The translations under genes were made by a program, and so were the position numbers. From Eubacteriales bacterium (GTDB taxonomy: Bacteria > Bacillota > Clostridia > Lachnospirales > Lachnospiraceae): 64,000 nt of DNA. Positions within the stretch are counted from its first letter, which is position 1. Each line of letters opens with the position of its first letter. The notes beneath the pieces were generated by a model. That model saw only the letters and a list, made by a program, of their open reading frames with translations. It was not told the DNA's origin and made no database searches. The stretch lies in assembly GCA_030526665.1 (NCBI GenBank), contig JAUNCI010000006.1:1-64000 (forward strand), given 5' to 3'. Shown here piece by piece: positions 7,141 through 15,813 of the stretch.

Positions 7141-9549
7141 TTATTTCATTACAATATTAATAATTTTTTTCGGAACATAGATTTCCTTGATGATGTTTCC
7201 TGTCAGTTTGTCAGCAATTACTTCTTTACCCTTTGCAATTGCAGTTTCTTTGTCCGCATCGATCGGAAGTGCTACAACACCTCTGGTTTTACCATTGATC
7301 TGTACTGCGATTTCAATCGTATTTTCAACTGTTTTGGCCTCATCATATTCCGGCCATGTCTGCTGGTATACATAACCTTCACAGCCAAGATTCTGCCAGA
7401 TTTCTTCTGTAATATGAGGTGCAACCGGATTTAAGAGTTTCAGAATTGTCTTGTACTCTTCTTTTGTAATGCTTCCCTTTTTCGCAAAATCATTCAGGAT
7501 AGCCATCAAAGCTGCGATTGCGGTGTTATATTTCAGACTTTCAAAATCGTTGCTTACTTTTTTAATCGTCTGATGCATTTTTGTTTCCATATCTGCAGAA
7601 TAAGAATCGCCATCTACAACGATTTCCTGAAGTTTCCAGATACGTTCAAGGAATCGGCGGCATCCTTTTACACCATTTTCTGACCATGAAGCAGAAAGAT
7701 CAAATGCACCGATGAACATTTCATATGTACGAAGTGTATCTGCACCGTAATCCATAACGATATCATCAGGATTTACTACGTTTCCTCTGGATTTGGACAT
7801 TTTCTCTCCATTTTCACCGAGGATCATACCATGGGAAGTTCTCTTCTGATATGGTTCCATACATGGAACATCTTTCTGATCATACAGGAATCTATGCCAG
7901 AATCTAGAATACAGCAAATGTAATGTAGTATGTTCCATACCACCGTTATACCAGTCAACCGGCATCCAGTATTCCAGAGCTTCTTTGCTTGCAAGTGCTT
8001 CTGTATTATGCGGATCTGTGTATCTCAGGAAATACCATGAAGATCCTGCCCACTGAGGCATGGTATCTGTTTCACGTTTTGCAGGACCGCCGCAGCATGG
8101 ACAGGTTGTATTTACCCAATCTGTCATAGCAGCAAGTGGTGATTCACCATTATCTGTAGGCATATAGCTTTCTACTTCAGGAAGAAGTAAAGGAAGTTCT
8201 GTCTCAGGAAGTGCAACATAGCCGCATTTCTCACATTTTACAATCGGAATAGGCTCTCCCCAATAACGCTGTCTGGAGAATACCCAATCTCTTAATTTAT
8301 AATTTGTTTTTCCTGTACCGATTTTCTTTTCTTCCAGGAATTCAATAATTTTCTTTTTCGCTTCTGCTACTTCAAGTCCGTTGAGGAAGTCAGAGTTGAT
8401 CAGTTTTCCTGTTGCAACATCTGTAAACGCTGCTTCCTGAACGTTCTCTCCTCCTGCTACAACTTCGATGATCGGAAGGTTGAATTTTTTAGCAAATTCC
8501 CAGTCACGGGTATCATGAGCCGGAACCGCCATGATTGCACCTGTACCATAACTCATAAGTACGTAGTCAGATACCCAGATCGGAATTTCTTTACCATTAA
8601 CCGGATTGATTGCAGCAAGACCTTCAATCTGTACACCGGTTTTATCTTTTGCAAGTTCAGAACGTTCGAAATCAGACTTTCTGGCAGCCTGTTCCTGATA
8701 TTCATGAATTGCATCGATGTTTGTGATATCTGCTTCATATTTGCTGAGAATCGGATGTTCCGGAGAAACAACCATATAAGTAGCACCAAACAATGTATCA
8801 GGTCTGGTTGTATATACTGTTAATTTCTCATCTTTTCCGGCTACGGCAAAATCAACTTCCGCACCCTGGCTTTTACCGATCCAGTTTTTCTGAGAAACCT
8901 TAACACGTTCAATATAATCAACGCTGTCAAGTCCCTGCAGAAGTTTTTCAGCATAATCTGTAATTTTCAGCATCCACTGACTTTTTACTTTACGAACGAC
9001 AGGTGCTCCGCAACGTTCACAAACGCCATTTACAACCTCTTCGTTTGCAAGACCAACTTTACATGATGTACACCAGTTGATTGGCATTTCGCTTTTGTAT
9101 GCAAGGCCTGCATTAAATAATTTCAGGAAAATCCACTGTGTCCATTTGTAATAGCCTTCATCTGTAGTATTGATCTCACGATCCCAGTCAAATGAATATC
9201 CAAGAGATTTCAACTGATCTTTGAAACGTTTTACGTTGTTCGCTGTAACGATCTTTGGATGAATTTTATTTTTAATTGCATAGTTTTCTGTAGGAAGACC
9301 AAACGCATCCCATCCCATTGGATAGAGAACATTATATCCCTGCATTCTTCTCTTACGTGCAACGATATCCAAAGCTGTATATGGTCTTGGATGTCCTACA
9401 TGAAGTCCCTGTCCTGAAGGATATGGGAATTCAACAAGAGCATAATATTTTGGTTTTGTATAATCATCAGATGCAGCAAAAGCTTTGTTGTCATCCCAGA
9501 TTTTCTGCCATTTCTGCTCAACGGCTTTATGATTATAAGGTACTGCCAT
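7141..9549 (-). CDS. leuS: Leucyl-tRNA synthetase
   Basis: This class I synthetase charges tRNA-Leu and edits mischarged products. The product is about 802 residues, normal for bacterial LeuRS. The class I signature appears as [16 protein letters not shown] (HVGH, near residue 50), and the KMSKS loop as [16 protein letters not shown]. The CP1 editing domain contains [15 protein letters not shown] and [15 protein letters not shown]. The ATG at 9549 has AGGAGG 9 bases upstream; another ATG two codons earlier (9555) is only 3 bases from that site. No T-box precedes it; a simple promoter lies just upstream. Confidence 0.97.
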   Translation of the reverse strand: MAVPYNHKAVEQKWQKIWDDNKAFAASDDYTKPKYYALVEFPYPSGQGLHVGHPRPYTALDIVARKRRMQGYNVLYPMGWDAFGLPTENYAIKNKIHPKIVTANNVKRFKDQLKSLGYSFDWDREINTTDEGYYKWTQWIFLKLFNAGLAYKSEMPINWCTSCKVGLANEEVVNGVCERCGAPVVRKVKSQWMLKITDYAEKLLQGLDSVDYIERVKVSQKNWIGKSQGAEVDFAVAGKDEKLTVYTTRPDTLFGATYMVVSPEHPILSKYEADITNIDAIHEYQEQAARKSDFERSELAKDKTGVQIEGLAAINPVNGKEIPIWVSDYVLMSYGTGAIMAVPAHDTRDWEFAKKFNLPIIEVVAGGENVQEAAFTDVATGKLINSDFLNGLEVAEAKKKIIEFLEEKKIGTGKTNYKLRDWVFSRQRYWGEPIPIVKCEKCGYVALPETELPLLLPEVESYMPTDNGESPLAAMTDWVNTTCPCCGGPAKRETDTMPQWAGSSWYFLRYTDPHNTEALASKEALEYWMPVDWYNGGMEHTTLHLLYSRFWHRFLYDQKDVPCMEPYQKRTSHGMILGENGEKMSKSRGNVVNPDDIVMDYGADTLRTYEMFIGAFDLSASWSENGVKGCRRFLERIWKLQEIVVDGDSYSADMETKMHQTIKKVSNDFESLKYNTAIAALMAILNDFAKKGSITKEEYKTILKLLNPVAPHITEEIWQNLGCEGYVYQQTWPEYDEAKTVENTIEIAVQINGKTRGVVALPIDADKETAIAKGKEVIADKLTGNIIKEIYVPKKIINIVMK

Positions 9550-9584
9550 TGTCATTTTCCTCCTAAAATTTACACTTAAAAAAT

Positions 9585-9614
9585 ATTTTAGTGCTATAAA
9601 GCATATTTTGTCAA
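9585..9614 (-). promoter_or_regulatory. leuS promoter
   Basis: TTGACA (9609-9614) and TAAAAT (9585-9590) have an 18-base spacer on the minus strand, leaving a leader of roughly 30 bases. That is too short for a T-box. Confidence 0.65.
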
Positions 9615-9627
9615 GTATTCTACATAC

Positions 9628-9682
9628 AAAAATACCGGCATATAGTCAAATCCTTTGATTAGAACTGGCCATATGCCGGTAT
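9628..9682 (-). terminator. Terminator after the EF-G-like gene
   Basis: ATACCGGCATAT and ATATGCCGGTAT form a 12-pair stem on the minus strand, followed by five T. It lies between the EF-G-like gene and leuS. Confidence 0.75.
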
Positions 9683-9693
9683 ATAGTTAAATT

Positions 9694-11784
9694 TTATTCA
9701 TCTGCAGAATCAAGTTTATTCTTTCTTGCTTCGATTTCTTTTGTCTGAATGTCATTCGGAGCCTGCTCATAACGTGCAAATTCGTATGAGAATGATCCGG
9801 TACCACCTGTCATAGAACGAAGGTCTGTTGAATATCCGTAGATTTCAAGTTCCGGAACATCTGCTTCAATAATGGTGTTTCCATCATGATCCGGATTCAT
9901 ACCAAGTACACGGCCACGACGTTTGTTCAGGTCACCCATTACATCACCAGTATATTTGTCCGGTACTGTAACTTTCATAGAAACGATTGGCTCAAGAAGA
10001 ACCGGAGATGCTTTCATAAAACCTTCTTTAAAAGCAATAATCGTAGCCATCTTAAATGCCATTTCGGAAGAATCTACCGGATGATATGATCCATCATATA
10101 AGGTTGCTTTTACACCAACTACAGGATATGCTGCCAGAGGTCCTTTGAGAACACATTCTTCAAGACCTTTTACAACTGCCGGGAAGTAGTTTTTCGGAAC
10201 TGCTCCACCAACAACAACCTGCTCAAATTCATATGGAATTTCCATATTATCCAATGGCTCGAAGCGCATCTTAACATGTCCGTACTGTCCATGTCCACCG
10301 GACTGTTTTTTGTGTTTTCCTTCTACGTCGGAGGATTTACGGATAGCTTCACGGAATGCTACTTTCGGTTTTGTAAGTTCAACATCAACTTTATAACGTT
10401 CTTTCAGTTTGCTGACAACGATATCCAGATGCTGATCACCGATACCATAGATCAATGTCTGTTTGTTAGCACCATCATTTACAATACGAAGTGTTTTATC
10501 TTCACTAGTCATTTTTGCAAGTGCCTGAGCGATCTTATCTTCCTCACCCTTCTTCACTGCTTTATATCTCTTGTATGTATATGGTGTAGAGATTACTGTT
10601 TTTGGATATACGATCGGGTTTGCTTTTGTAGCAAGGGAATCACCTGTCTGAACAGATTGAAGTTTTGCGATTGCACCGATATCACCGGCATGAAGTTCAG
10701 GAACTTCGATTGGTTTAGATCCCTCTAATACATATAATTTATTTAAACGTTCTTCCTGGCTCTTTTCTACATTTAATAATGTATCATCTGATTTGATTAC
10801 ACCGGAGCAAACCTTAATCAGAGAATACTTTCCAAGGAATGGGTCTACGATTGTTTTCCATACATAAGCGGATTTCACTTTAGCGAAATCATAAGATGCT
10901 TCAAAGATTTCATTTGTTTTCTGTGCGATACCATTGCATGAACGTTTGTCAGGGCTTGGGAAATATCCACAGATGTCATCTAACAGATTTGAAACACCTC
11001 TCAAATTGATTGGAGATCCCATGCATACAGGAACGATTCCGCAATCCTGTACATTTGTTGCGAGTGCTGCAGATACTTCAGCAACAGAGAATTCATCTCC
11101 TTCAAAATAACGATCCATGAATTCTTCGCTTGTTTCAGCTACAGATTCCATAAGGATTTCATGATATTTTTCAAGATATTCTGTTAAGTATTCCGGAATA
11201 TCACAGTCTGTTTTTCCGGCTTTGTCTACAAATTTACGACCGGCCTGTTTCACTACATTTACATAACCGACAAATTTTCCATCTTCACGAATCGGGAAAT
11301 GAATCGGAGCAATTTTCTTTCCATAGAGTTCTGTCAACTGTTCTACTACTTTACGATAACTTACGTCATCAACATCCATGTCAGTAACAAAAATCATTCT
11401 TGGAAGTTTGTATTTTTCACAATAGTTCCAGGCTTTCTGTGTACCAACCTGTACACCGGCTTTACCTGAAACAACGATAATAGCTGCATCAGCTGCAGAG
11501 ATAGCTTCTTCTACTTCACCGACAAAATCGAAATATCCAGGTGTATCAAGAATGTTAATTTTTACTTTATCCCATACTACCGGTACCATAGTTGTAGAAA
11601 TAGAGAATCCTCTTTTAATTTCTTCTTTATCAAAATCGCTAACTGTATTTCCATCTTCTACACGGCCAAGACGGCTTGTCATTCCTGATAAATATGCCAT
11701 TGCTTCGGCAATTGAAGTTTTCCCAGATCCTCCATGTCCTAAAAGAACCACATTTCTAATTCGGTCAGTTCTAAAAACGTCCAT
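9694..11784 (-). CDS. EF-G-like translational GTPase (FusA2 type)
   Basis: The 696-residue product has the full EF-G architecture: GTPase, domain II, and domains III-V with a typical C-terminal RRGRVLGM segment. It differs from canonical EF-G in its G motifs. The P-loop is GHGGSGKT (16-23), G3 reads DTPGY (80-84) where EF-G has DTPGH, and G4 reads TDMD (134-137) instead of NKxD. These are features of the EF-G2/FusA2 paralogue seen in many bacteria, so the main translocase is probably encoded elsewhere, with rpsL-rpsG. Role not settled; perhaps a stress or accessory ribosome factor. AGGAGG sits 9 bases before the ATG. Confidence 0.88.
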   Translation of the reverse strand: MDVFRTDRIRNVVLLGHGGSGKTSIAEAMAYLSGMTSRLGRVEDGNTVSDFDKEEIKRGFSISTTMVPVVWDKVKINILDTPGYFDFVGEVEEAISAADAAIIVVSGKAGVQVGTQKAWNYCEKYKLPRMIFVTDMDVDDVSYRKVVEQLTELYGKKIAPIHFPIREDGKFVGYVNVVKQAGRKFVDKAGKTDCDIPEYLTEYLEKYHEILMESVAETSEEFMDRYFEGDEFSVAEVSAALATNVQDCGIVPVCMGSPINLRGVSNLLDDICGYFPSPDKRSCNGIAQKTNEIFEASYDFAKVKSAYVWKTIVDPFLGKYSLIKVCSGVIKSDDTLLNVEKSQEERLNKLYVLEGSKPIEVPELHAGDIGAIAKLQSVQTGDSLATKANPIVYPKTVISTPYTYKRYKAVKKGEEDKIAQALAKMTSEDKTLRIVNDGANKQTLIYGIGDQHLDIVVSKLKERYKVDVELTKPKVAFREAIRKSSDVEGKHKKQSGGHGQYGHVKMRFEPLDNMEIPYEFEQVVVGGAVPKNYFPAVVKGLEECVLKGPLAAYPVVGVKATLYDGSYHPVDSSEMAFKMATIIAFKEGFMKASPVLLEPIVSMKVTVPDKYTGDVMGDLNKRRGRVLGMNPDHDGNTIIEADVPELEIYGYSTDLRSMTGGTGSFSYEFARYEQAPNDIQTKEIEARKNKLDSADE

Positions 11785-11818
11785 GATTGTATACCTCCTG
11801 TATAACTAATATGTAGAT

Positions 11819-11847
11819 ATATTACTAAATTTTCAGTCATTTTGCAA
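11819..11847 (-). promoter_or_regulatory. Promoter of the EF-G-like gene
   Basis: TTGCAA (11842-11847) and TAATAT (11819-11824) with a 17-base spacer on the minus strand, about 35 bases before the start codon. Confidence 0.55.
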
Positions 11848-11969
11848 GTAATTTATCTATTTTCACCAAGTTATTTTCGATTTTTTGTTCATTTTTCCGT
11901 TAAAAAGCATAATACAGGCAATGATTCTAACTTTAGCGACTGTATACTAACGTCACAGTCATGGTTATA

Positions 11970-11998
11970 TTGACATTTTACCCTCAATCTTTTAAAAT
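11970..11998 (+). promoter_or_regulatory. tyrA-aroA promoter
   Basis: TTGACA (11970-11975) and TAAAAT (11993-11998) with a 17-base spacer, giving a leader of about 80 bases before the tyrA ATG. Confidence 0.7.
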
Positions 11999-12087
11999 AA
12001 ATCGGTAAATTGAGTATTCTATACTTTATGCAGATTTCATTTTCGAAATTTGCGTTTTTATTTTATATGAAAGGAAATTGTCCAAGC

Positions 12088-13179
12088 ATGAAAACCATTG
12101 GTTTTATTGGTCTGGGGCTTATCGGCGGTTCCATTGCCAGAGCAACTCGTAAAATCCATCCGGATTACAAACTTATTGCATACAATCGCAGTCGTTCTGT
12201 TATTGCAGATGCGATTGCACAAAATATTATCGATGACGTATGTGAGGAAAATGATCCGCGTTTCCTTGAATGCGATTATATCTTCCTCTGCGCTCCTGTT
12301 GAAGTAAATTTAAAATATATGGATTGGCTCAAAGATTCCATTCCTGCAAACTGCATTTTGACAGATGTCGGAAGTGTAAAAGGTCCTATTCATCAGAAAG
12401 TCGCTGAATGTCAGCTTCAGTCAAATTTTATCGGTGGTCATCCGATGGCCGGATCCGAAAAAAGCGGGTTTACTTTCTCCAGTGATCGATTGATTGAAAA
12501 TGCATATTATATTCTGACTCCGGGTGAACAGGTTCCAATCAATTTGATTGCTGATTTTACAGATTTCATTGCTTCTCTCGGGGCAATTCCGATGGTTCTT
12601 ACAGCTGAGGAACATGATTTTATTACGGCAGGGGTCAGCCATCTGCCCCACATCATCGCTTCGTCACTTGTAAATCTTGTGAAAACACTCGATAACGAAG
12701 AAGAATATATGAAAACGATTGCAGCCGGAGGTTTTCGTGATATAACCCGTATTGCCTCCTCTTCACCGGATATGTGGCAGCAGATATGTCTGGAAAATAC
12801 AGAAAATATATCTAATGTACTCGATGATTTCATCCGTCTTCTGATACAGGTTCGTTATACTATAGACAGCCGCGATGCAGATGCTCTGTACCAGTTATTT
12901 GCAAGTTCTCGTGACTATCGTGACTCTATTGATGTTGTAGATAACGGACTTCTGAAACGGGCTTACATTCTTTACCTTGATATAGCAGATGAAACAGGTA
13001 GTATTGCTACGATTGCAACTACCCTTGCCATGAATCAGATCAGTATCAAAAACATCGGCATTATACATAACAGAGAATTCGAACAAGGTGTTCTGAAAAT
13101 TGAATTTTATGATGATGCATCTATGAACCAAAGTGCTCTTATTTTGACAAAACGTAATTATAAAGTATACGAACGGTAG
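12088..13179 (+). CDS. tyrA: Prephenate dehydrogenase with C-terminal ACT domain
   Basis: The enzyme oxidatively decarboxylates prephenate to 4-hydroxyphenylpyruvate in tyrosine synthesis. The 363-residue product begins with a Rossmann motif (TIGFIGLGLIGGSIARA) and has the central GGHPMAGSEKSG prephenate-dehydrogenase motif. A C-terminal ACT domain (from about YILYLDIADETGSIA) probably senses an amino acid. I chose ATG 12088, with AAAGGAAA about 10 bases upstream; the frame stays open to a TTG at 12010, but that extension is hydrophobic and family-atypical. It ends in TAG, so TAG is a normal stop here. It lies 7 bases before aroA. Confidence 0.95.
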   Translation: MKTIGFIGLGLIGGSIARATRKIHPDYKLIAYNRSRSVIADAIAQNIIDDVCEENDPRFLECDYIFLCAPVEVNLKYMDWLKDSIPANCILTDVGSVKGPIHQKVAECQLQSNFIGGHPMAGSEKSGFTFSSDRLIENAYYILTPGEQVPINLIADFTDFIASLGAIPMVLTAEEHDFITAGVSHLPHIIASSLVNLVKTLDNEEEYMKTIAAGGFRDITRIASSSPDMWQQICLENTENISNVLDDFIRLLIQVRYTIDSRDADALYQLFASSRDYRDSIDVVDNGLLKRAYILYLDIADETGSIATIATTLAMNQISIKNIGIIHNREFEQGVLKIEFYDDASMNQSALILTKRNYKVYER

Positions 13180-13186
13180 GTAAAAC

Positions 13187-14461
13187 ATGAAAATCAAGAA
13201 ACAAACTTCTCTGCATGGAGAACTCATGATCCCGGGAGATAAATCTATTTCACATCGTGCAGTAATGTTCGGCTCCCTTGCGAAAGGTAAAACAAAAATC
13301 ACTCATTTTCTGGAAGGTGCCGATTGTCTGTCTACAATTGACTGCTTTCGTGCTATGGGAATAGAAATTCTTCGTGATGGTCATACAGTCTATGTAAACG
13401 GAAATGGTTTGCATGGGTTAAAAGCACCGGCACATATGCTCGATGTAGGCAACAGCGGAACTACTACCCGTTTGATTTCGGGAATTCTTGCAGGACAGAA
13501 TTTTAAGAGTGAATTAAACGGAGATGCATCGATTCAGTCTCGTCCTATGAAGCGTATTATCACACCGCTTCAAATGATGGGTTCAAATATAACAAGTATT
13601 CATGAAAATAATTGTGCTCCACTTCGTATACAACCAAGTCAGCTTCACGGAATTCACTATCAATCTCCCGTAGCTTCTGCTCAGGTCAAATCCTGTATCC
13701 TGCTTGCCGGATTATATGCGGAAGGAAAAACATCTGTAACAGAACCGGTTATTTCCAGAAACCATACTGAAATTATGCTGAAGCATTTCGGTGCAGATAT
13801 TACTTCAGAAGGAACAACAGCCTCCATTCTCCCTGATCCGATTCTGGAAGCCCGCGAGATTAATGTTCCCGGAGATATCTCCTCTGCTGCTTATTTCATA
13901 GCAGCCGGACTTCTCACCCCAAACAGTGAGATTTTAATCAGAAATGTTGGAATCAACCCAACCAGAGACGGAATCCTTCAGGTGTGCAAAAATATGGGGG
14001 CTGATATCACGTTACTTAATGTTCGTAACGAAGGTGAACCAACTGCCGACTTACTTGTTCGTACCAGTTCTCTTCACGGTACTACCGTGGAAGGCGCACT
14101 TATTCCGACCTTAATCGATGAAATCCCTATGATTGCTGTTCTTGCGGCATTTGCCGACGGTACAACAGTTATCAGAGATGCAGCCGAATTAAAAGTCAAA
14201 GAATCTGACCGAATTGCCGTTATAGTTGAAAATCTTTCCCGAATGGGTGCCGACATTGAAGGAACTGACGATGGCATGATCATTCATGGGGGTAAACAAC
14301 TTCACGGAGCGATAATTGATTCCCATCTGGACCATCGAATTGCAATGTCTTTCGCAGTAGCAGGAACACTTTGTGATGGTGACATGGAAATTATAAATGG
14401 CGAATGCGTCAACATCTCCTATCCTCAGTTTTATCAGGATCTGTATTCTCTTGCGAATTAA
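13187..14461 (+). CDS. aroA: 3-phosphoshikimate 1-carboxyvinyltransferase (EPSP synthase)
   Basis: The enzyme transfers enolpyruvate from PEP to shikimate-3-phosphate. The 424-residue product shows family motifs in order: the N-terminal GDKSISHRAVMFGSLA phosphate-binding segment, LDVGNSGTTTRL near residue 85, QSRPMKRI, and KESDRIA followed by DHRIAMSFAVAG near the C-terminus. It is cotranscribed with tyrA (7-base gap, with a weak GGTAAAAC ahead of the ATG). aroC, for the next step, lies separately at 53111. Confidence 0.97.
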   Translation: MKIKKQTSLHGELMIPGDKSISHRAVMFGSLAKGKTKITHFLEGADCLSTIDCFRAMGIEILRDGHTVYVNGNGLHGLKAPAHMLDVGNSGTTTRLISGILAGQNFKSELNGDASIQSRPMKRIITPLQMMGSNITSIHENNCAPLRIQPSQLHGIHYQSPVASAQVKSCILLAGLYAEGKTSVTEPVISRNHTEIMLKHFGADITSEGTTASILPDPILEAREINVPGDISSAAYFIAAGLLTPNSEILIRNVGINPTRDGILQVCKNMGADITLLNVRNEGEPTADLLVRTSSLHGTTVEGALIPTLIDEIPMIAVLAAFADGTTVIRDAAELKVKESDRIAVIVENLSRMGADIEGTDDGMIIHGGKQLHGAIIDSHLDHRIAMSFAVAGTLCDGDMEIINGECVNISYPQFYQDLYSLAN

Positions 14462-14541
14462 AATACTTTTACAAGCTAGTATTTGTTAAACAAAGTGCAT
14501 CTGCAATGCACTCTCGCAGCCAACGTTTATAGAATAAAAAT

Positions 14542-14593
14542 ATCCCGCAAATCAATTACCGATTCTTTATCGGATGATATGCGGGATTTTTTT
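14542..14593. terminator. Bidirectional terminator between aroA and the barstar gene
   Basis: ATCCCGCA and TGCGGGAT enclose an inner CCGAT/ATCGG stem. On the plus strand seven T follow (ending aroA); on the minus strand ATTTTTATT follows (ending the barstar gene). Confidence 0.8.
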
Positions 14594-14641
14594 GATATTT
14601 AGATATTATTTTTCTATTAAAATATTATGCGTTATTTATAT

Positions 14642-14935
14642 TTATTCGTATTTAACTATATTTACCTGCAGCGTTTTATTATCAAAAGATGCATCAAGTA
14701 ATACCACGATCATTTTTTTGAGTGCTTCATAATAATCCTCATCGGAAACACCTGTCAGTACAAAAACGATACGACGCAGTTCACAGGACTCGGTCAGTAC
14801 ATCGTATAAGGCCGATAAATTTTTTCCATAATATTCCGGAAAATTCAGCTGTTCTTTCAAAAACTCATGTACCTGTGCAATACTACTGTATAATGCACAG
14901 TTTACTTCTATTATCTTTCTGTTATTTTCATTCAT
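14642..14935 (-). CDS. Barstar-family ribonuclease inhibitor
   Basis: The 97-residue product from this ATG matches barstar: the core motif FPEYYGKNLSALYDVL (near residues 33-48) aligns with barstar PEYYGENLDALWDCL. Such proteins bind extracellular RNases and protect the producing cell's cytoplasm. GGGAGA 8-9 bases upstream supports this start over an ATG six codons earlier. In the barnase-contacting helix, the position of barstar D35 is Ser and W38 is Tyr, while D39 is kept, so the interface has diverged. It lies 30 bases downstream of the barnase-like gene on the same strand, as expected for a cognate pair. Confidence 0.88.
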   Translation of the reverse strand: MNENNRKIIEVNCALYSSIAQVHEFLKEQLNFPEYYGKNLSALYDVLTESCELRRIVFVLTGVSDEDYYEALKKMIVVLLDASFDNKTLQVNIVKYE

Positions 14936-14965
14936 TATTGCTTCTCCCATCAATGATTCTACTTA

Positions 14966-15559
14966 TTAATACAGCTGTGTAAAGGTATTGTAATGGTCGT
15001 TTGTATAGTATACGGCACCATCATTGGAATAAATAATACGTTCCGCGCCTCGGTAGCCGCCGTCATAATTGATATCACATTCAAAGTATTTTCTTCCGTT
15101 TTTTTCCGGCAGTTTTCCTTCGTAATTTCCAAATTTATCACCGCCGATGCTCATCCCCGGTGCTACTTCATCCAGATTTCCAAGTGAACTGTCCCACCCT
15201 AAATCCTGTGCATCTCTCTTTTTGATAAAGTTTGATGGAAGGTGATTATAAGCATGGATATACGCAGCTACTTCATCCTTTGAAGTATAGGTTCCATCTT
15301 CTGAAACAGATGTTTCATTTTGAGACAGTTGAGATTCCTCATTGGAATTCTGATTTTTATTTTGATCTTTATTCTGTTTTTTCTCTTTCTTTTTATTCTT
15401 TTTGGATTTCGCATATACATCCTGCGCGGTAAAAGATTTAAATAAACCTTTTTGCAGATACAGAGAAGAATCCATTGTTCCTGTGATTCCCAATATTAAA
15501 ATCGCAAGAAACATAAAAGAGCGTAACAGTTTTTTCATGTTTTCATATTTTCTTTTCAT
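14966..15559 (-). CDS. Secreted barnase-type guanyl ribonuclease
   Basis: The 197-residue protein has an N-terminal hydrophobic segment (about 10-28, signal or anchor) and a Lys/Asn/Gln-rich linker (51-85). A C-terminal barnase domain (about 88-197) follows. Aligned to barnase without gaps, K114 matches K27, E160 matches the general base E73, R170 and R174 match R83 and R87, and H189 matches H102, so all key active-site residues are present. DLGW, GGDKFGN and DINYDGGYR further support the family. It probably cleaves RNA outside the cell for nutrition or competition. No Cys lipobox is seen. A barstar gene follows directly. Confidence 0.9.
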   Translation of the reverse strand: MKRKYENMKKLLRSFMFLAILILGITGTMDSSLYLQKGLFKSFTAQDVYAKSKKNKKKEKKQNKDQNKNQNSNEESQLSQNETSVSEDGTYTSKDEVAAYIHAYNHLPSNFIKKRDAQDLGWDSSLGNLDEVAPGMSIGGDKFGNYEGKLPEKNGRKYFECDINYDGGYRGAERIIYSNDGAVYYTNDHYNTFTQLY

Positions 15560-15672
15560 ATTGCTTTTTAGTCCTTTCCTGTTTTAGGTAATTGCCTGGA
15601 GACTACTATTTAGATTAGCATTAAGATTAGTGTTTCCTTTATCTGCTCTAAATATTTCGTTTCTCCTATAAA

Positions 15673-15700
15673 ATTATAGCAATTATAAGCAATCTGTAAA
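15673..15700 (-). promoter_or_regulatory. Promoter of the barnase-barstar pair
   Basis: TTTACA (15695-15700) and TATAAT (15673-15678) with a 16-base spacer on the minus strand. The untranslated leader is about 105 bases, longer than most here, with no terminator-like structure in it. Confidence 0.6.
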
Positions 15701-15722
15701 GCAGTTCTTTTATCTTATAATA

Positions 15723-15751
15723 TTGACGTAAATGATTTATTTTTTTATACT
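15723..15751 (+). promoter_or_regulatory. capA-like gene promoter
   Basis: TTGACG (15723-15728) and TATACT (15746-15751) with a 17-base spacer, back to back with the barnase promoter; the two -35 boxes are 22 bases apart. Confidence 0.6.
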
Positions 15752-15813
15752 AAGAAAGATTGATGTTGGCACCATTTCAGCATCACAGATTCCATTGTTG
15801 AAAGGGGTTTTAT

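Noticed and set aside
9550..9690. Possible T-box leader for leuS
   Set aside because: The promoter lies about 35 bases from the start codon and the only hairpin is the terminator of the preceding gene; no GGTACCGCG-like element is present.
12010..12087. N-terminal extension of tyrA from a TTG codon
   Set aside because: The extra 26 residues are hydrophobic and not family-like; the RBS and Rossmann motif support ATG 12088, and the promoter -10 box ends just before the TTG.
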